This document shows positions 55,777-64,000 of a DNA stretch of 64,000 nucleotides, piece after piece. Each line of letters opens with the position of its first letter. Position 1 is the first letter of the stretch. The notes beneath the pieces were generated by a model. It saw only the letters and a list, made by a program, of their open reading frames with translations, was not told where the DNA came from and ran no database searches. A program made the position numbers and the translations under genes. The stretch lies in contig NZ_CACZTX010000006.1 of NCBI RefSeq assembly GCF_902784195.1, positions 1 through 64,000 of the forward strand, written 5' to 3'. The DNA is from an uncultured Methanobrevibacter sp. GTDB lineage: Archaea > Methanobacteriota > Methanobacteria > Methanobacteriales > Methanobacteriaceae.

Positions 55777-56985
55777 CTAGTATTGTCTGTAGGATTTAGG
55801 ACCAAATTCAGTGAATGGTAATGGTTCTTCGTTGTCTACACCACTGTAGTAACCGAAGATGTCTCTGACTTTTTGGTTTACAGTAGCCCATACTTTGGAT
55901 ACTGGAATTTCACAAGGACATACTTCAGAACATTGACCACAGTTAGTACATGCATCTACCATGTGTACCATACGAGTTAAGTGGAAGAATGGAGCTGCAG
56001 GGGTGTATCCACCAGGTACCCATTCAGGACCTTCAGCTTCGAGACAGCAGTCATCACAGAAACAGAGAGGACATGCTTCACGGCAACCGTAACATTTCAT
56101 ACATCTGGAGAATTCTTCTTTGTATTCTGCGAATACTTCTAAGATGTCACCAGAGGTTCCAGCAAAGTCTTTTTCTCTTTGTGCCATTGCTTGTTTTACC
56201 ATGATGTTGTCGATGTTAGAACGGATTGTTACACCTTTTTCGATTGGTGCTTGGGTTTCAATTAATCCAGCATCAATTACTTTTCCTAAGATGTCTGCAC
56301 CTTTTTCGGAGCATACTTCTACGAAGGTTGCTTTTCCAGCTAAGTCACCGATAACTCCCCAGTTACCTAAAGCTAAATCAGCGTTGGTAGGGATGTTCAT
56401 GGTACATCTTTGACAGTTTTCTCTTCTACCCATTCCGTCTTCTTCGAGTTCATCGATGGAAATTGCTTTTTCACCATCAGCGGTTTCCATAATGAGTTTT
56501 CCTTTGGAAATTTCTTCTTTGATGACGTCAGCAGGGTCTAATTCGTAAACGTCTCTAATCATTTTCATGGTTGGTACAGGTGGCATGGTTCCTCCACAGT
56601 TTACACCAATCATGATTACGTTTTCTTCGATAACTTTTCTTTTTCTCATTAACTCTTTTAAGGTCATTGCGTCACATGGTTTTGTGGTAACTGCAATTTT
56701 CATATCTCTTGCACCGTCTAAGTATTTGGATACGAATTTTGCTAAGTTTAAGGTACCACAGTGAAGGGATCCTGCAGATTTGATTACATCTTCAGGGTCG
56801 GTGATGAGAATAGGTTTAGCATCGTATAAGTCAGCTGCTTCTTCTACAGCAACTACTGCATCAACAATACCTTCTTCGAGTAAGTATTTCATGATAGTAG
56901 TTACGACTCCACCGTATTCTCCTTTTTCTTTAATTGCTTCATTACCAGAGTATGCATAAAACATATCATTTACATTTACAGCCAT
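55777..56985 (-). CDS. fdhB: Formate dehydrogenase beta subunit (F420-reducing)
   Basis: A 402-residue FdhB/FrhB-family protein: [89 protein letters not shown] for F420/FAD binding, then ferredoxin motifs [19 protein letters not shown] and [16 protein letters not shown]. It takes electrons from FdhA to F420. AAGGAG precedes the ATG and the gene is 21 nt after fdhA. Confidence 0.95.
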   Translation of the reverse strand: MAVNVNDMFYAYSGNEAIKEKGEYGGVVTTIMKYLLEEGIVDAVVAVEEAADLYDAKPILITDPEDVIKSAGSLHCGTLNLAKFVSKYLDGARDMKIAVTTKPCDAMTLKELMRKRKVIEENVIMIGVNCGGTMPPVPTMKMIRDVYELDPADVIKEEISKGKLIMETADGEKAISIDELEEDGMGRRENCQRCTMNIPTNADLALGNWGVIGDLAGKATFVEVCSEKGADILGKVIDAGLIETQAPIEKGVTIRSNIDNIMVKQAMAQREKDFAGTSGDILEVFAEYKEEFSRCMKCYGCREACPLCFCDDCCLEAEGPEWVPGGYTPAAPFFHLTRMVHMVDACTNCGQCSEVCPCEIPVSKVWATVNQKVRDIFGYYSGVDNEEPLPFTEFGPKSYRQY

Positions 56986-57006
56986 ATTATCTACTCCTTA
57001 TTCACC

Positions 57007-59058
57007 TTATAATTTTTCTACTTGAATAGCACAAGCTTTTAATTCAACCATTTTACATTTAGGGTCGAAAGAATCGGAGTTGGTTAACATGTTAGCTGCA
57101 CATTCGGTAAAGTGCATAGGAATGTTTACAATACCTTTCTTAATGTCGTCAGTTACACGAGCAGGAATTTCAATTTCTCCTCTTCTAGAGTATGCTTTTA
57201 CTATTTCATTGTTAAGAATTCCTCTTTCTGCTGCATCTTCGGTGTTGATTTCGATGAATCCAGTAGGTACTTCCTTATCTAAGGTTTCACATCTTCTGGT
57301 CATAGCAGCGTGATAGTGGAACAAGATACGGGTAGTAGTTAAGAGTAATGGGTATTCATCATCAACAACTTCGACAGGACCTTTGTGTTCTAATGCTTGG
57401 AATACACCTAAACCGTCTGGGTGAGCGAATTTATCTTTGTGCATTAAAGGTTCACAAGGATCTTCTGGGTCAAGACATGGCCAGTGGACACCTTCAGGTT
57501 TGAGTAATCTTTCGTGAGTAATACCGTAGTAGGAAGGAGCGAGTTCTCTGATTTCTTCCCAAATTTCAGCAGCGTTTTCATAGTGGAATAATTCTCTTGG
57601 TCTGCCCATTCTAACAGCAATTTCTTCCATGATCTTCCAGTCAAGCATAGTGCCTTCAGGTGGTTCTTGAGCTTTACGTAACCATTGAACTCTTCTTTCA
57701 CCGGAAGTGAAGGTACCTTCTTGTTCACCCCAACCTGCTGCAGGTAATACAACATCTGCTTCAGCAGCGGTATCGGTCATGAACAATTCTTGAACGATTA
57801 ACATTTCTAAGTTTGCAATTGCTTCTTTGGTGTGTTTAATATCTGCATCGGAGAGTACAGGGTCTTCCCCGTGGATGTATAATACTTTTAAGTCACCAGA
57901 GTGAGCAGCATTCATCATTTCAACTAAGGTTAAACCAGGAGTGGTTGGTAAGTCGATTTGGTAAGCTTCTGAGAATTTTTTGGTAATTTCAGGGTTTGCA
58001 ACTTTTTGGTAACCTACATAATCAGAAGGTAATGCACCCATATCACAAGCACCTTGTACGTTGTTTTGTCCTCTTAATGGGTTTACTCCTCCACCGATTT
58101 TACCTAAGTTACCGGTTAACATTGCTAAGTTAGCAGTGGACATTACGTTGTCTGCACCGTGAGAGTGTTCGGTAATACCTAAGGAGTATACAATAGCTGC
58201 GTTTTCAGCTTGTGCATATTCAATAGCTACACGTTCAATTTGTTCAGGGTCGGCTTCAGTAATTTCTGCTACTTTGTCAAGGTCGTATTTCATTGCAACT
58301 TCTTTCATTTCTTCGTAACCTTTGGTTCTGTTCTTAATGAACTCATCATCTTGTAAACCGTTTTCAATGATGATTTTGATCATACCGTTCATTAAAGCTA
58401 CGTCAGTACCGGTTTTGAATTGCATGTATTCGTGTGCTAATTTTGCAGTAGGAGTGTATCTTGGGTCTGCTACTACTAATTTAGCACCGTTTTTAATAGC
58501 TCTGATAATTTTACGACCGAATAATGGGTGTGCTTCCATGTTGTTAGAACCAATACAGAAGATGAAATCAGCTTCTTCAATACTGTCATAACCGTTGGTG
58601 GATGCACCGGAACCGAAGGTGGTTGCAAGACCAGCTACAGTAGGACCGTGACAGATACGTGCACAGTGGTCTACGTTTTGAGTACCACATCCAGCTCTTG
58701 CTAATTTCTGGGTTATGTAAATGTTTTCGTTAGGAGATCTAGCACATGCGTAGAAACCTAATTTGTTAGGGTCAGTGTCAGCATATTTTTTAAGGGTGCT
58801 AGCTACTAAGTCTAAAGCTTCATCCCAGGAAGCTTCTCTGAATTCACCATTTTCTTTGATTAACGGAGTAGTTAATCTGTCTGGGTGGTTAATGAATTGC
58901 CATCCAAAGTTACCTTTTGGACATACTTTTCCTTCATTAACAGGGTGTCTTTTCCATGGTTCGACACCAATGATTTTTCCATCTTTGACTACAAAGTTAA
59001 TACCACAACCGGTACCACAGTAAGGACAAATAGATGGTACATATTTTATCTCAACCAT
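57007..59058 (-). CDS. fdhA: Formate dehydrogenase alpha subunit (Cys type)
   Basis: A 683-residue molybdopterin/tungstopterin oxidoreductase: [4Fe-4S] Cys11, Cys14, Cys18 and Cys46, catalytic CARICHGPT with Cys136 in place of selenocysteine, [69 protein letters not shown] and the C-terminal [17 protein letters not shown]...[16 protein letters not shown]. It oxidises formate. GGAG precedes the ATG. Upstream is a 517-bp region with a palindrome and a direct repeat. Confidence 0.96.
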   Translation of the reverse strand: MVEIKYVPSICPYCGTGCGINFVVKDGKIIGVEPWKRHPVNEGKVCPKGNFGWQFINHPDRLTTPLIKENGEFREASWDEALDLVASTLKKYADTDPNKLGFYACARSPNENIYITQKLARAGCGTQNVDHCARICHGPTVAGLATTFGSGASTNGYDSIEEADFIFCIGSNNMEAHPLFGRKIIRAIKNGAKLVVADPRYTPTAKLAHEYMQFKTGTDVALMNGMIKIIIENGLQDDEFIKNRTKGYEEMKEVAMKYDLDKVAEITEADPEQIERVAIEYAQAENAAIVYSLGITEHSHGADNVMSTANLAMLTGNLGKIGGGVNPLRGQNNVQGACDMGALPSDYVGYQKVANPEITKKFSEAYQIDLPTTPGLTLVEMMNAAHSGDLKVLYIHGEDPVLSDADIKHTKEAIANLEMLIVQELFMTDTAAEADVVLPAAGWGEQEGTFTSGERRVQWLRKAQEPPEGTMLDWKIMEEIAVRMGRPRELFHYENAAEIWEEIRELAPSYYGITHERLLKPEGVHWPCLDPEDPCEPLMHKDKFAHPDGLGVFQALEHKGPVEVVDDEYPLLLTTTRILFHYHAAMTRRCETLDKEVPTGFIEINTEDAAERGILNNEIVKAYSRRGEIEIPARVTDDIKKGIVNIPMHFTECAANMLTNSDSFDPKCKMVELKACAIQVEKL

Positions 59059-59180
59059 TTTATAATCTCCATAATAAAATCAAGGTTTTATTTTTGTTTA
59101 GTTTACATATTGACAAAATCAATTATTGACTAACAACTGAAAACTTTTTAATAATAATTTATTAAAATCTTTCCTGGATT

Positions 59181-59214
59181 ATTGTGAATTGTGTCGAGTA
59201 TTGTGAATTGTGTC
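59181..59214. repeat. 15-bp direct repeat in the fdhAB leader region
   Basis: ATTGTGAATTGTGTC occurs identically at 59181-59195 and 59200-59214, 19 bp apart, separated by GAGT. It lies between the predicted fdhAB transcription start and the coding region. Confidence 0.85.
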
Positions 59215-59236
59215 TTTTGTTATAATCCAATAAAAG

Positions 59237-59251
59237 ATTATTGGCAATAAT
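59237..59251. promoter_or_regulatory. Palindrome at predicted fdhAB start site
   Basis: ATTATTG-G-CAATAAT has perfect 7-bp arms. It lies 10-33 nt downstream of the TATA-like element at 59261-59270 (minus sense), where RNA polymerase would start. Confidence 0.55.
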
Positions 59252-59297
59252 ATCAAAGTACATTTATAATATAATATTATATTATCATGAAATGTGA

Positions 59298-59329
59298 AAT
59301 TTAGAGTCTTTTAAAAAAAGCTCTAAATT
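59298..59329. terminator. 9-bp hairpin in the fdhC-fdhA spacer
   Basis: AATTTAGAG and CTCTAAATT pair around a 14-nt A/T loop. It is the strongest hairpin in the spacer and could end fdhC transcripts or be part of a regulatory structure. Confidence 0.4.
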
Positions 59330-59575
59330 GAGAAACAATCAAGTTTCTAAAGTATCATGAGGAATTTTAAATTCCCCTATAAATATGATTTCTATTCAAT
59401 TGAAATTTTTTAAAGAAATTTCTAAAAACTTTAATAAATTATGTAAATACTTATTGATATTTGAATTAAATAGGTTTCACTCAAATATTTCAATAAGTAA
59501 ATACAAATTTAGGGATTTATAAAAATCCTTTGTGTTTGACTAATAGAATATTAGATCCAAACTGATTTTGTACAT

Positions 59576-60397
59576 TTAGTCACGTAAGTATACGAACCAG
59601 TATGCACATGCTACAAATACTGCAGCACCAACGATGTTACCTAAGGTTACAGGTATTAAGTTGTTGATGAAGAATTGTGCCCAGGTTACTTCAGCACCTA
59701 AGAAGATACCTAATGGGATGAAGAACATGTTTGCGACACTGTGCTCAAATCCAATACATACAAACGCCATGATTGGGAACCAAATACCGAAGAATTTACC
59801 TACTACATCATCAGCTGCGTTAGCTAAGTATACTGCTAAACATACTAACCAGTTACAACCAATACCTCTAAGGAAACATTGTACCCAAGTTAAAGAAGCA
59901 GTTGATTTTCCAGCTGCCATAAAGGTTGCTCCACCTAAAGCTTTGGTGTTAGCAATGGTAATTGCACCGCCAGCGAATGCTTCAGGTACCATAATACCAG
60001 TTAAGTAAGCAAGTACGTAAGCAACAAAGAGACCACCGACTAAGTTGAATACCCAAGATCCAACCCAGTTTTTGAGTAATCCCATAATATCAGTTTTACC
60101 ATCTAAAAGACCCATAGTCATAAACATTACGTCACCAGTGAATAATTCAGATCCACAGATAACAACCATAATTAAACCTACAGGGAACACTCCCCCGAAG
60201 ATTAATTTAGAAATACCTATTGGTACGCCACCAGCTACTGCACCAGTGTTTGCTACTTCTGCAAGTAATCCACCGAATGCAATGTAAGCACCTGCTAAGA
60301 AACCTAAAACAGCAAGTTTTAAGATAGGCATTTCACCTTTTGCGGTAGCTGCAGATGCAATTGCTTTTGCAGTATCTGCAGGACTTTTAAAACTCAT
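59576..60397 (-). CDS. fdhC: Formate transporter FdhC (FNT family)
   Basis: A 273-residue FNT channel with six membrane segments: [135 protein letters not shown]. The GSELFTGD and GFEHSVANM motifs line the pore. The ATG at 60397 is preferred because GAGGTTGAGAT lies just upstream; the longer start lacks one. It leads the fdhCAB group and imports formate for FdhAB. Confidence 0.95.
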   Translation of the reverse strand: MSFKSPADTAKAIASAATAKGEMPILKLAVLGFLAGAYIAFGGLLAEVANTGAVAGGVPIGISKLIFGGVFPVGLIMVVICGSELFTGDVMFMTMGLLDGKTDIMGLLKNWVGSWVFNLVGGLFVAYVLAYLTGIMVPEAFAGGAITIANTKALGGATFMAAGKSTASLTWVQCFLRGIGCNWLVCLAVYLANAADDVVGKFFGIWFPIMAFVCIGFEHSVANMFFIPLGIFLGAEVTWAQFFINNLIPVTLGNIVGAAVFVACAYWFVYLRD

Positions 60398-61262
60398 ATA
60401 TCTCAACCTCTTTTTTAAATTATCCCATATAATAATCAATACTCTCGAGGTTCATGTCAAACCTTACATAAAGAGAGCATTAATTATAATTATTTATCAT
60501 TCATATAAAAAGACTTTGCTATTAAAATAAAAACAAAACATTTATATAGTAAGGATGTGCATTTTTTCCAATAGAAAATTAATTCATATCGATAAAAAAA
60601 TAACAAAAAATTAAAAAATATTCAATTTGTCCATATTTTTGTGAAAAAGTGTGTAAAAAGAAATAAGTAAAAATTATTTTATTAAATAAAAAATTAATAA
60701 TTTGTTTCCATATAAAAATATATTCATATTGATAAATAATGATAAATTAAAAAATCCTCATTAAAGGATTTAAAATGGTTAAAAAAGAATTAAAATATTT
60801 ATTTTAAGAATATAATAAATATACATATCATTGAACTATTAAAAATTATTAAATATATTACGAACATAAGGAATATAGCAATTGACACTACGAATTAAAA
60901 AATCTTGAAAAAATTCTTAAAAATACAACAGTTAACTCAATTAAATTCGTTATTTTGCTAAAATAAGCGAAAATAGCCCAACATGAAAGACATATGTAAA
61001 ACGATAGAAAAAATTGCTTGAAAAATTTTTTTAAAACAAAGCCCCGACATTAAAGAAATCATGATAAATCATGATAAAATAATCTAAAAAATAGTAAAAA
61101 ATTAATGAAAAAAAGTTATTTGAAAGTTTTTTTGAAAAAAATTCAATGAGAAAAATTTATTTGAAGCTTATTTTGAAAAGAATTCAATGAAAATTAATAA
61201 AAAATTAATGAAAAGAAGAATGAAAATTGGAAGTTGGGGGTTATGAAAATGAATAAATGCAT
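60398..61262. promoter_or_regulatory. 865-bp region upstream of fdhC
   Basis: The longest gene-free stretch. A TATA-like ACTATATAAATG (minus sense, 60541-60553) would give a leader of roughly 120 nt that contains a nested hairpin (60438-60481). A second small hairpin AAATCCT/AGGATTT is at 60752-60771. Two copies of ATCATGAT occur at about 61056-61075. No coding sequence is visible, and no known RNA was recognised; an unannotated small RNA cannot be excluded. Confidence 0.45.
60438..60481 (-). promoter_or_regulatory. Nested hairpin in the fdhC leader
   Basis: Outer stem AAT-x-CTCTC (60438-60446) with GAGAG-x-ATT (60473-60481); inner stem AGGTT (60448-60452) with AACCT (60460-60464), loop CATGTCA. 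It lies 40-85 nt upstream of the fdhC start codon, inside the predicted 5' untranslated region. Confidence 0.5.
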
Positions 61263-61835
61263 TTATTCATCAATGATCTCATAATAAGCCCCTTCAGCAC
61301 ATGGCATGCATACTGGCTTTCCACCACGATTCAAGTGACGCCCATCAGTGATCTTTTCACCACAAACTGAACAGAATACACTGGTGTGTGGCTTACCAGG
61401 CATTTGAGAAGGGTTTAAGTCAACATGAACCTTTTCCACTTTAAATAAATCTTCAGCAGGAGTCATTTTAAACCTTTCAATCATTTCATCTTTGGTTTCC
61501 TTGATCTTTTCTTGCTTATTGGCATCAGCATCAGAAACCCTGATGGCTTCACCTGTATCCATATTATAGAAAGTTGCTGCAAACTTGCCATAATACATCT
61601 GCTTTAGGGTCCTTTTACCCATGGTGCATCTGGTGACAGCTTGAACTGCATCTGCCATGCATCTATCAATTTCCAAAAATACGATAAGATTCTTATGACG
61701 CTTGTTCAATTCAAAGCCCATTAATTCCATACCGTACATTGCAAGCTTGGTTCCGATGGCAATCCCACCGCAAATCTCTCCATGGAATTCACCAGCTTTA
61801 GCTAATTGCTCTTCATAGTCTTCTACACTTACCAT
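61263..61835 (-). CDS. FmdE-family protein with C-terminal zinc motif
   Basis: A 190-residue protein: HGEICGGIAIGTKLAMYGMELMGFE, LIVFLEIDRCMADAVQAVTRCTMGKRTLKQMYYGKFAATFYNMDTGEAIRVS, typical FmdE, then a C-terminal zinc pair CSVCGEKITDGRHLNRGGKPVCMPCAEGAYYE. FmdE is associated with molybdenum formylmethanofuran dehydrogenase operons, but no fmd gene is nearby. It may supply or sense the cofactor; its activity is not known. The start at 61835 is supported by AAGGGTG. Confidence 0.85.
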   Translation of the reverse strand: MVSVEDYEEQLAKAGEFHGEICGGIAIGTKLAMYGMELMGFELNKRHKNLIVFLEIDRCMADAVQAVTRCTMGKRTLKQMYYGKFAATFYNMDTGEAIRVSDADANKQEKIKETKDEMIERFKMTPAEDLFKVEKVHVDLNPSQMPGKPHTSVFCSVCGEKITDGRHLNRGGKPVCMPCAEGAYYEIIDE

Positions 61836-61982
61836 ATTAACACCCTTAATAAAAATCAATAGAATTTGAAAAATTAAAAAAAATAAAAAAATGAAATTGT
61901 TTATGAAATATTTTTGAATAATTTATGAATATTTTATGAATGATAAAAAAATTAAAAAAAGAAAAAAGGAAAATAGATAGGC

Positions 61983-62573
61983 TTATTCTAAAACAGTATG
62001 CCTATTTTTCAAGTCCTCTTCAGTTTTTCCCATAGCTTCCATCAATTCAGAAACCAATCCATCAAGGAAAACCAAGGAAGTCAATTCAAAAGCAGTTCCA
62101 AGAGGAGTCAATGAAGTATAATTTCCCTTAATTTGTCTTTTAAGGTAATTTTCATCATCCACTTCAACTTTTGTTCTGCCTTTAACATGAATTATACCAT
62201 CTGCCAATTGACCTAAGCTGCTTTCTGGATAAGAGGTCAATGCCAATACTTTTGCTCCTCTTTTTTTAGAAATTCTAGCTGCGGTTACGATGGTATTGGT
62301 TTCTCCAGAACCTGAAATGGCCAAAATGCAATCTCCTGCATTGATAGCTGGAGAAATGGTTTCACCTACAACATATGAACTTAGACCTAAGTGCATCAAT
62401 CTCATTGCAAATGCCTTAGCTGCAAGCCCAGATCTGCCTGCACCAGTTACAAAGATGTTGTCTGCAGTTGTAATGATTTCAATAAAATTTGCTATATCCT
62501 CTTCAACTAAATAATCTTCTGCATCACGAATATTGTCTAAAATTGCCTCAATTGCTGATAACATAAACTCCAT
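61983..62573 (-). CDS. hxlB: 6-phospho-3-hexuloisomerase (SIS domain)
   Basis: A 196-residue SIS-domain protein: NIFVTGAGRSGLAAKAFAMRLMHLGLSSYVVGETISPAINAGDCILAISGSGETNTIVTAARISKKRGAKVLALTSYPESSLGQLADGIIHVKGRTKVEV, matching archaeal PHI (HxlB). It converts 3-hexulose 6-phosphate to fructose 6-phosphate, linking the ribulose monophosphate route to pentose supply in methanogens without transaldolase. The partner synthase (often fused to Fae) is not in this window. GAGAT precedes the ATG. Confidence 0.9.
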   Translation of the reverse strand: MEFMLSAIEAILDNIRDAEDYLVEEDIANFIEIITTADNIFVTGAGRSGLAAKAFAMRLMHLGLSSYVVGETISPAINAGDCILAISGSGETNTIVTAARISKKRGAKVLALTSYPESSLGQLADGIIHVKGRTKVEVDDENYLKRQIKGNYTSLTPLGTAFELTSLVFLDGLVSELMEAMGKTEEDLKNRHTVLE

Positions 62574-62819
62574 TTAAATCTCTACCTAAACTTAATACAT
62601 AATTTCAATAATTATTAAATTAACTTAAAAAGCATGAAAAGAAAATAAAAAAACAAAAATTTAACAATTTAACTAATAAATATTTTGAAATTAGATAATA
62701 ATATTATATTCATTAATATATTTAAAATTAATCAGTGCTAAAAACAAAAACTTTTTTTAATATTTTAAATAAAAGAAAATATATATTTTCAAATTAAAAA
62801 TGGATTTTAGAGGGAGTAT

Positions 62820-63755
62820 ATGCCAAGCAGTGAAAATCAAAATCAGGAAGATGTATTCACAGATGATAAGAACAACATTAAGCCTGAGATTGGAATTGAA
62901 ATAGATGGAATATCATTTAATTACAAATTCTTTGAAACCCTGGAATCATTATCAAAAACATATTCCCAAAGAAAAACCGCAAAGGAATTGAAAGTGTCTC
63001 ACTCTGTGCTTAACAGAAGAATCAAAAATGCTGAGGACAAACTTGGCGAGAAATTGGTCATTACAGTAGGTTCCGGTTCTGAATTAAGCGAAAGGGGATA
63101 TGAACTCCTGGACATTTACTACAAATACAAAAATCGATTGGAGGATAGAAAAGAGATCATAATCGCCGGAGGACACATCATTACAGGCCTGCTTCAGGCA
63201 ATAAGTTATGACTTGCCATTCAATACATTGATTTACAGCAGTGATGACGAAAGCGCATATGAGCTTGCAAAACAGGATTTGGTTGACATTTTAGCATTGG
63301 ACGACCCATTACTTGCTTTTGAAAATGACTTGAACTTTACAGCTATTGCATATGACCATCTAGTGTTAATCTCTCCAAATCATGGAAAGACAATTGAAAA
63401 GATAGAAGATTTGGAAGGATTGAAATTCATTGGAGTCAAAGGAAGTGCTCAAAGGTTGGCATGGAGCACATTAAGACAGGAAAACATTAATTTTACAATA
63501 GATAGAGAAGTGAAATCACAATTTGATGCATTTAAGATTGTTAAAAACTCTGACGAATACTATACTTTCTTAAACGCAAGCTATTTCAATGGAAATGAAA
63601 TCCTAAAAAATGAAACCCGCCACGTAATAAGTTTGGTTCAAATCAATGATACAAAAGATGACATTTATAATTTAATTGAATATTTACTTTTTGATGGGCA
63701 AATAAAAATAGGGGAACAAGGATTTATACCAATGAAACCTTGGAAAACTAGGTAA
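62820..63755 (+). CDS. ModE/LysR-like regulator with substrate-binding-like domain
   Basis: A 311-residue protein. Residues 1-~25 are acidic and polar; ~33-85 form a winged helix of the ModE/LysR type (LSKTYSQRKTAKELKVSHSVLNRRIKNAEDKLGEKLVIT, TELSERGYELL style). Residues ~110-311 resemble a type 2 periplasmic-binding (substrate-binding) fold used as an effector domain, with EIIIAGGHIITGLLQAI and VKSQFDAFKIV. Such archaeal proteins are often linked to molybdate or tungstate control; no ligand can be assigned from sequence. GAGGGAG precedes the ATG. Confidence 0.75.
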   Translation: MPSSENQNQEDVFTDDKNNIKPEIGIEIDGISFNYKFFETLESLSKTYSQRKTAKELKVSHSVLNRRIKNAEDKLGEKLVITVGSGSELSERGYELLDIYYKYKNRLEDRKEIIIAGGHIITGLLQAISYDLPFNTLIYSSDDESAYELAKQDLVDILALDDPLLAFENDLNFTAIAYDHLVLISPNHGKTIEKIEDLEGLKFIGVKGSAQRLAWSTLRQENINFTIDREVKSQFDAFKIVKNSDEYYTFLNASYFNGNEILKNETRHVISLVQINDTKDDIYNLIEYLLFDGQIKIGEQGFIPMKPWKTR

Positions 63756-63831
63756 GTATTCAAATTTTATAATCAGATTATCATTAAAAAAAAATAGAAA
63801 AGTAGAAAATTACTCCCAACTATTAGAAAAA

Positions 63832-63914
63832 AATTTTGGTCCAGGTTTTGAGCTTCAGCTCAAAAGCTGGGAAAAAGTTTTGGTCAAGGTTTTTAGCCGA
63901 AGGCTAAAAAGCTT
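63832..63914. terminator. Two tandem hairpin repeats between convergent genes
   Basis: Two similar units each begin TTTTGGTC-AGG/AAGG and form a hairpin: TTTTGAGC-TTCA-GCTCAAAA and TTTTTAGCC-GAA-GGCTAAAAA. Each is followed by AAGCT/GCTTG. They lie between the regulator (plus) and thiC (minus), so they are likely bidirectional terminators that arose by duplication or a mobile hairpin element. Confidence 0.6.
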
Positions 63915-63916
63915 GT

Positions 63917-64000
63917 CTATTTAATTAATTCAGAATCAGATTGGTCTAACCATTGATTTACTATTTTTACAGCACAATAGTTACCGCACATGGTACAGGT
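63917..64000 (-). CDS. thiC: Phosphomethylpyrimidine synthase ThiC (C-terminal fragment)
   Basis: Only the last 27 residues are visible, from the window edge to the TAG at 63917-63919. They read TCTMCGNYCAVKIVNQWLDQ and then a short acidic tail. The CTMCGNYC cysteine cluster at the C-terminus followed by A-x-K-I is the ThiC [4Fe-4S] binding site; archaeal ThiC has this shortened form. The rest lies outside the window, so the call rests on this motif alone. Confidence 0.7.
   Translation of the reverse strand, partial: TCTMCGNYCAVKIVNQWLDQSDSELIK

Larger units (their letters stand above)
59059..59575. promoter_or_regulatory. 517-bp regulatory region between fdhC and fdhA
   Basis: Holds, from fdhC side to fdhA side (minus sense): a small hairpin (59512-59529), a 15-nt palindrome (59361-59375), a 9-bp hairpin (59298-59329), a TATA-like ATTATAAATG (59261-59270), a palindrome ATTATTG-N-CAATAAT (59237-59251) and a 15-bp direct repeat (59181-59195, 59200-59214). 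It implies that fdhAB has its own promoter. Confidence 0.6.

Noticed and set aside
57007-59058. Possible selenocysteine in FdhA
   Set aside because: No in-frame TGA occurs at the active site; Cys136 in CARICHGPT takes its place, and FwdB is also a Cys form.
59361-59375. GGAATTTTAAATTCC as a second NrpR operator near fdh
   Set aside because: The half-sites GGAA and TTCC are separated by seven bases, not six, and formate dehydrogenase is not a typical nitrogen gene. It is recorded only as a palindrome.
60398-61262. Small RNA or snoRNA in the long fdhC upstream region
   Set aside because: No C/D or H/ACA boxes, terminator plus promoter pair, or known RNA motif could be recognised; left as unassigned intergenic sequence.

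Overview
The window is AT-rich chromosome from a methanogenic archaeon of the Methanobacteriales, most like a host-associated, formate-using Methanobrevibacter. The evidence is a complete tungsten-type formylmethanofuran dehydrogenase operon, F420-linked formate dehydrogenase with its transporter, coenzyme B biosynthesis genes (AksA/AksD type), the archaeal nitrogen regulator NrpR with glnA, TBP, eukaryote-type ribosomal proteins (L31e, L39e, LX, S19e), IF-6, prefoldin, FEN1, AglB, and an intron-containing tRNA-Met. Starts are ATG, GTG or TTG, usually 4-8 nt after GGAGG/GGTGAT-type ribosome binding sites. Several starts were moved to the codon the ribosome binding site supports. Species cannot be settled from this window.

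Layout. 1-5.1 kb: end of an AAA+ ATPase, a membrane phosphoesterase, a class V aminotransferase, and a small operon pairing a GerW/YtfJ-like protein with a DUF2953 membrane protein. 5.1-14 kb (minus): an orphan acetolactate-synthase-like ThDP enzyme, a membrane-anchored hypothetical, two NSS-family Na+-symporter relatives (one with a ~330-residue disordered tail), and an NhaC antiporter. 14.3-22.3 kb (minus): a compact translation/secretion cluster (FtsY, prefoldin alpha, LX, IF-6, L31e, L39e, PP-loop ATPase, PDCD5, S19e, YhbY-like, RNase P component 4, adenylate-kinase-like, DRG-type GTPase). 22.6-31.2 kb (minus): AglB, topoisomerase I, a small double-CxxC protein, a SerB-coiled-coil fusion, TBP. 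31.6-36.7 kb (plus): CYTH protein, AksA, AksD, chorismate lyase-like protein, FEN1. 36.8-39.2 kb: DUF2119-like protein, adenosylhomocysteinase, tRNA-Met. 39.4-45.2 kb (plus): aldo/keto reductase-ferredoxin, ThiF-like protein, glnA and nrpR. 45.2-52.7 kb (minus): two paralogous 100-residue proteins and the fwdHFGDBAC operon. 53.4-60.4 kb (minus): moaA, a stand-alone MobB-C-terminal-like protein, mobB, fdhB, fdhA, fdhC. 61.2-64 kb: FmdE-like protein, 6-phospho-3-hexuloisomerase, a ModE/LysR-like regulator and the end of thiC.

How it fits together. The right half is largely the front end of methanogenesis. FdhC imports formate, FdhAB oxidises it to reduce F420, and Fwd reduces CO2 onto methanofuran. 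MoaA and MobB build the pyranopterin dinucleotide cofactor these enzymes need. The most notable signals are regulatory. The first fwd gene encodes a helix-turn-helix protein fused to two [4Fe-4S] ferredoxin motifs, and the long leader region of that operon carries three copies of a TGTGTA-N5-TACACA-type palindrome, a candidate redox- or metal-responsive circuit. The glnA promoter carries an exact GGAA-N6-TTCC NrpR operator at the predicted start site, with nrpR just downstream behind a strong intrinsic terminator. The fdhAB promoter carries a palindrome at the predicted start site and a 15-bp direct repeat. The tRNA-Met intron has a 10-nt perfect complement in the 3' trailer that would compete with the splicing motif. 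Many AT-rich intergenic regions hold short tandem repeats of 10-22 bp.
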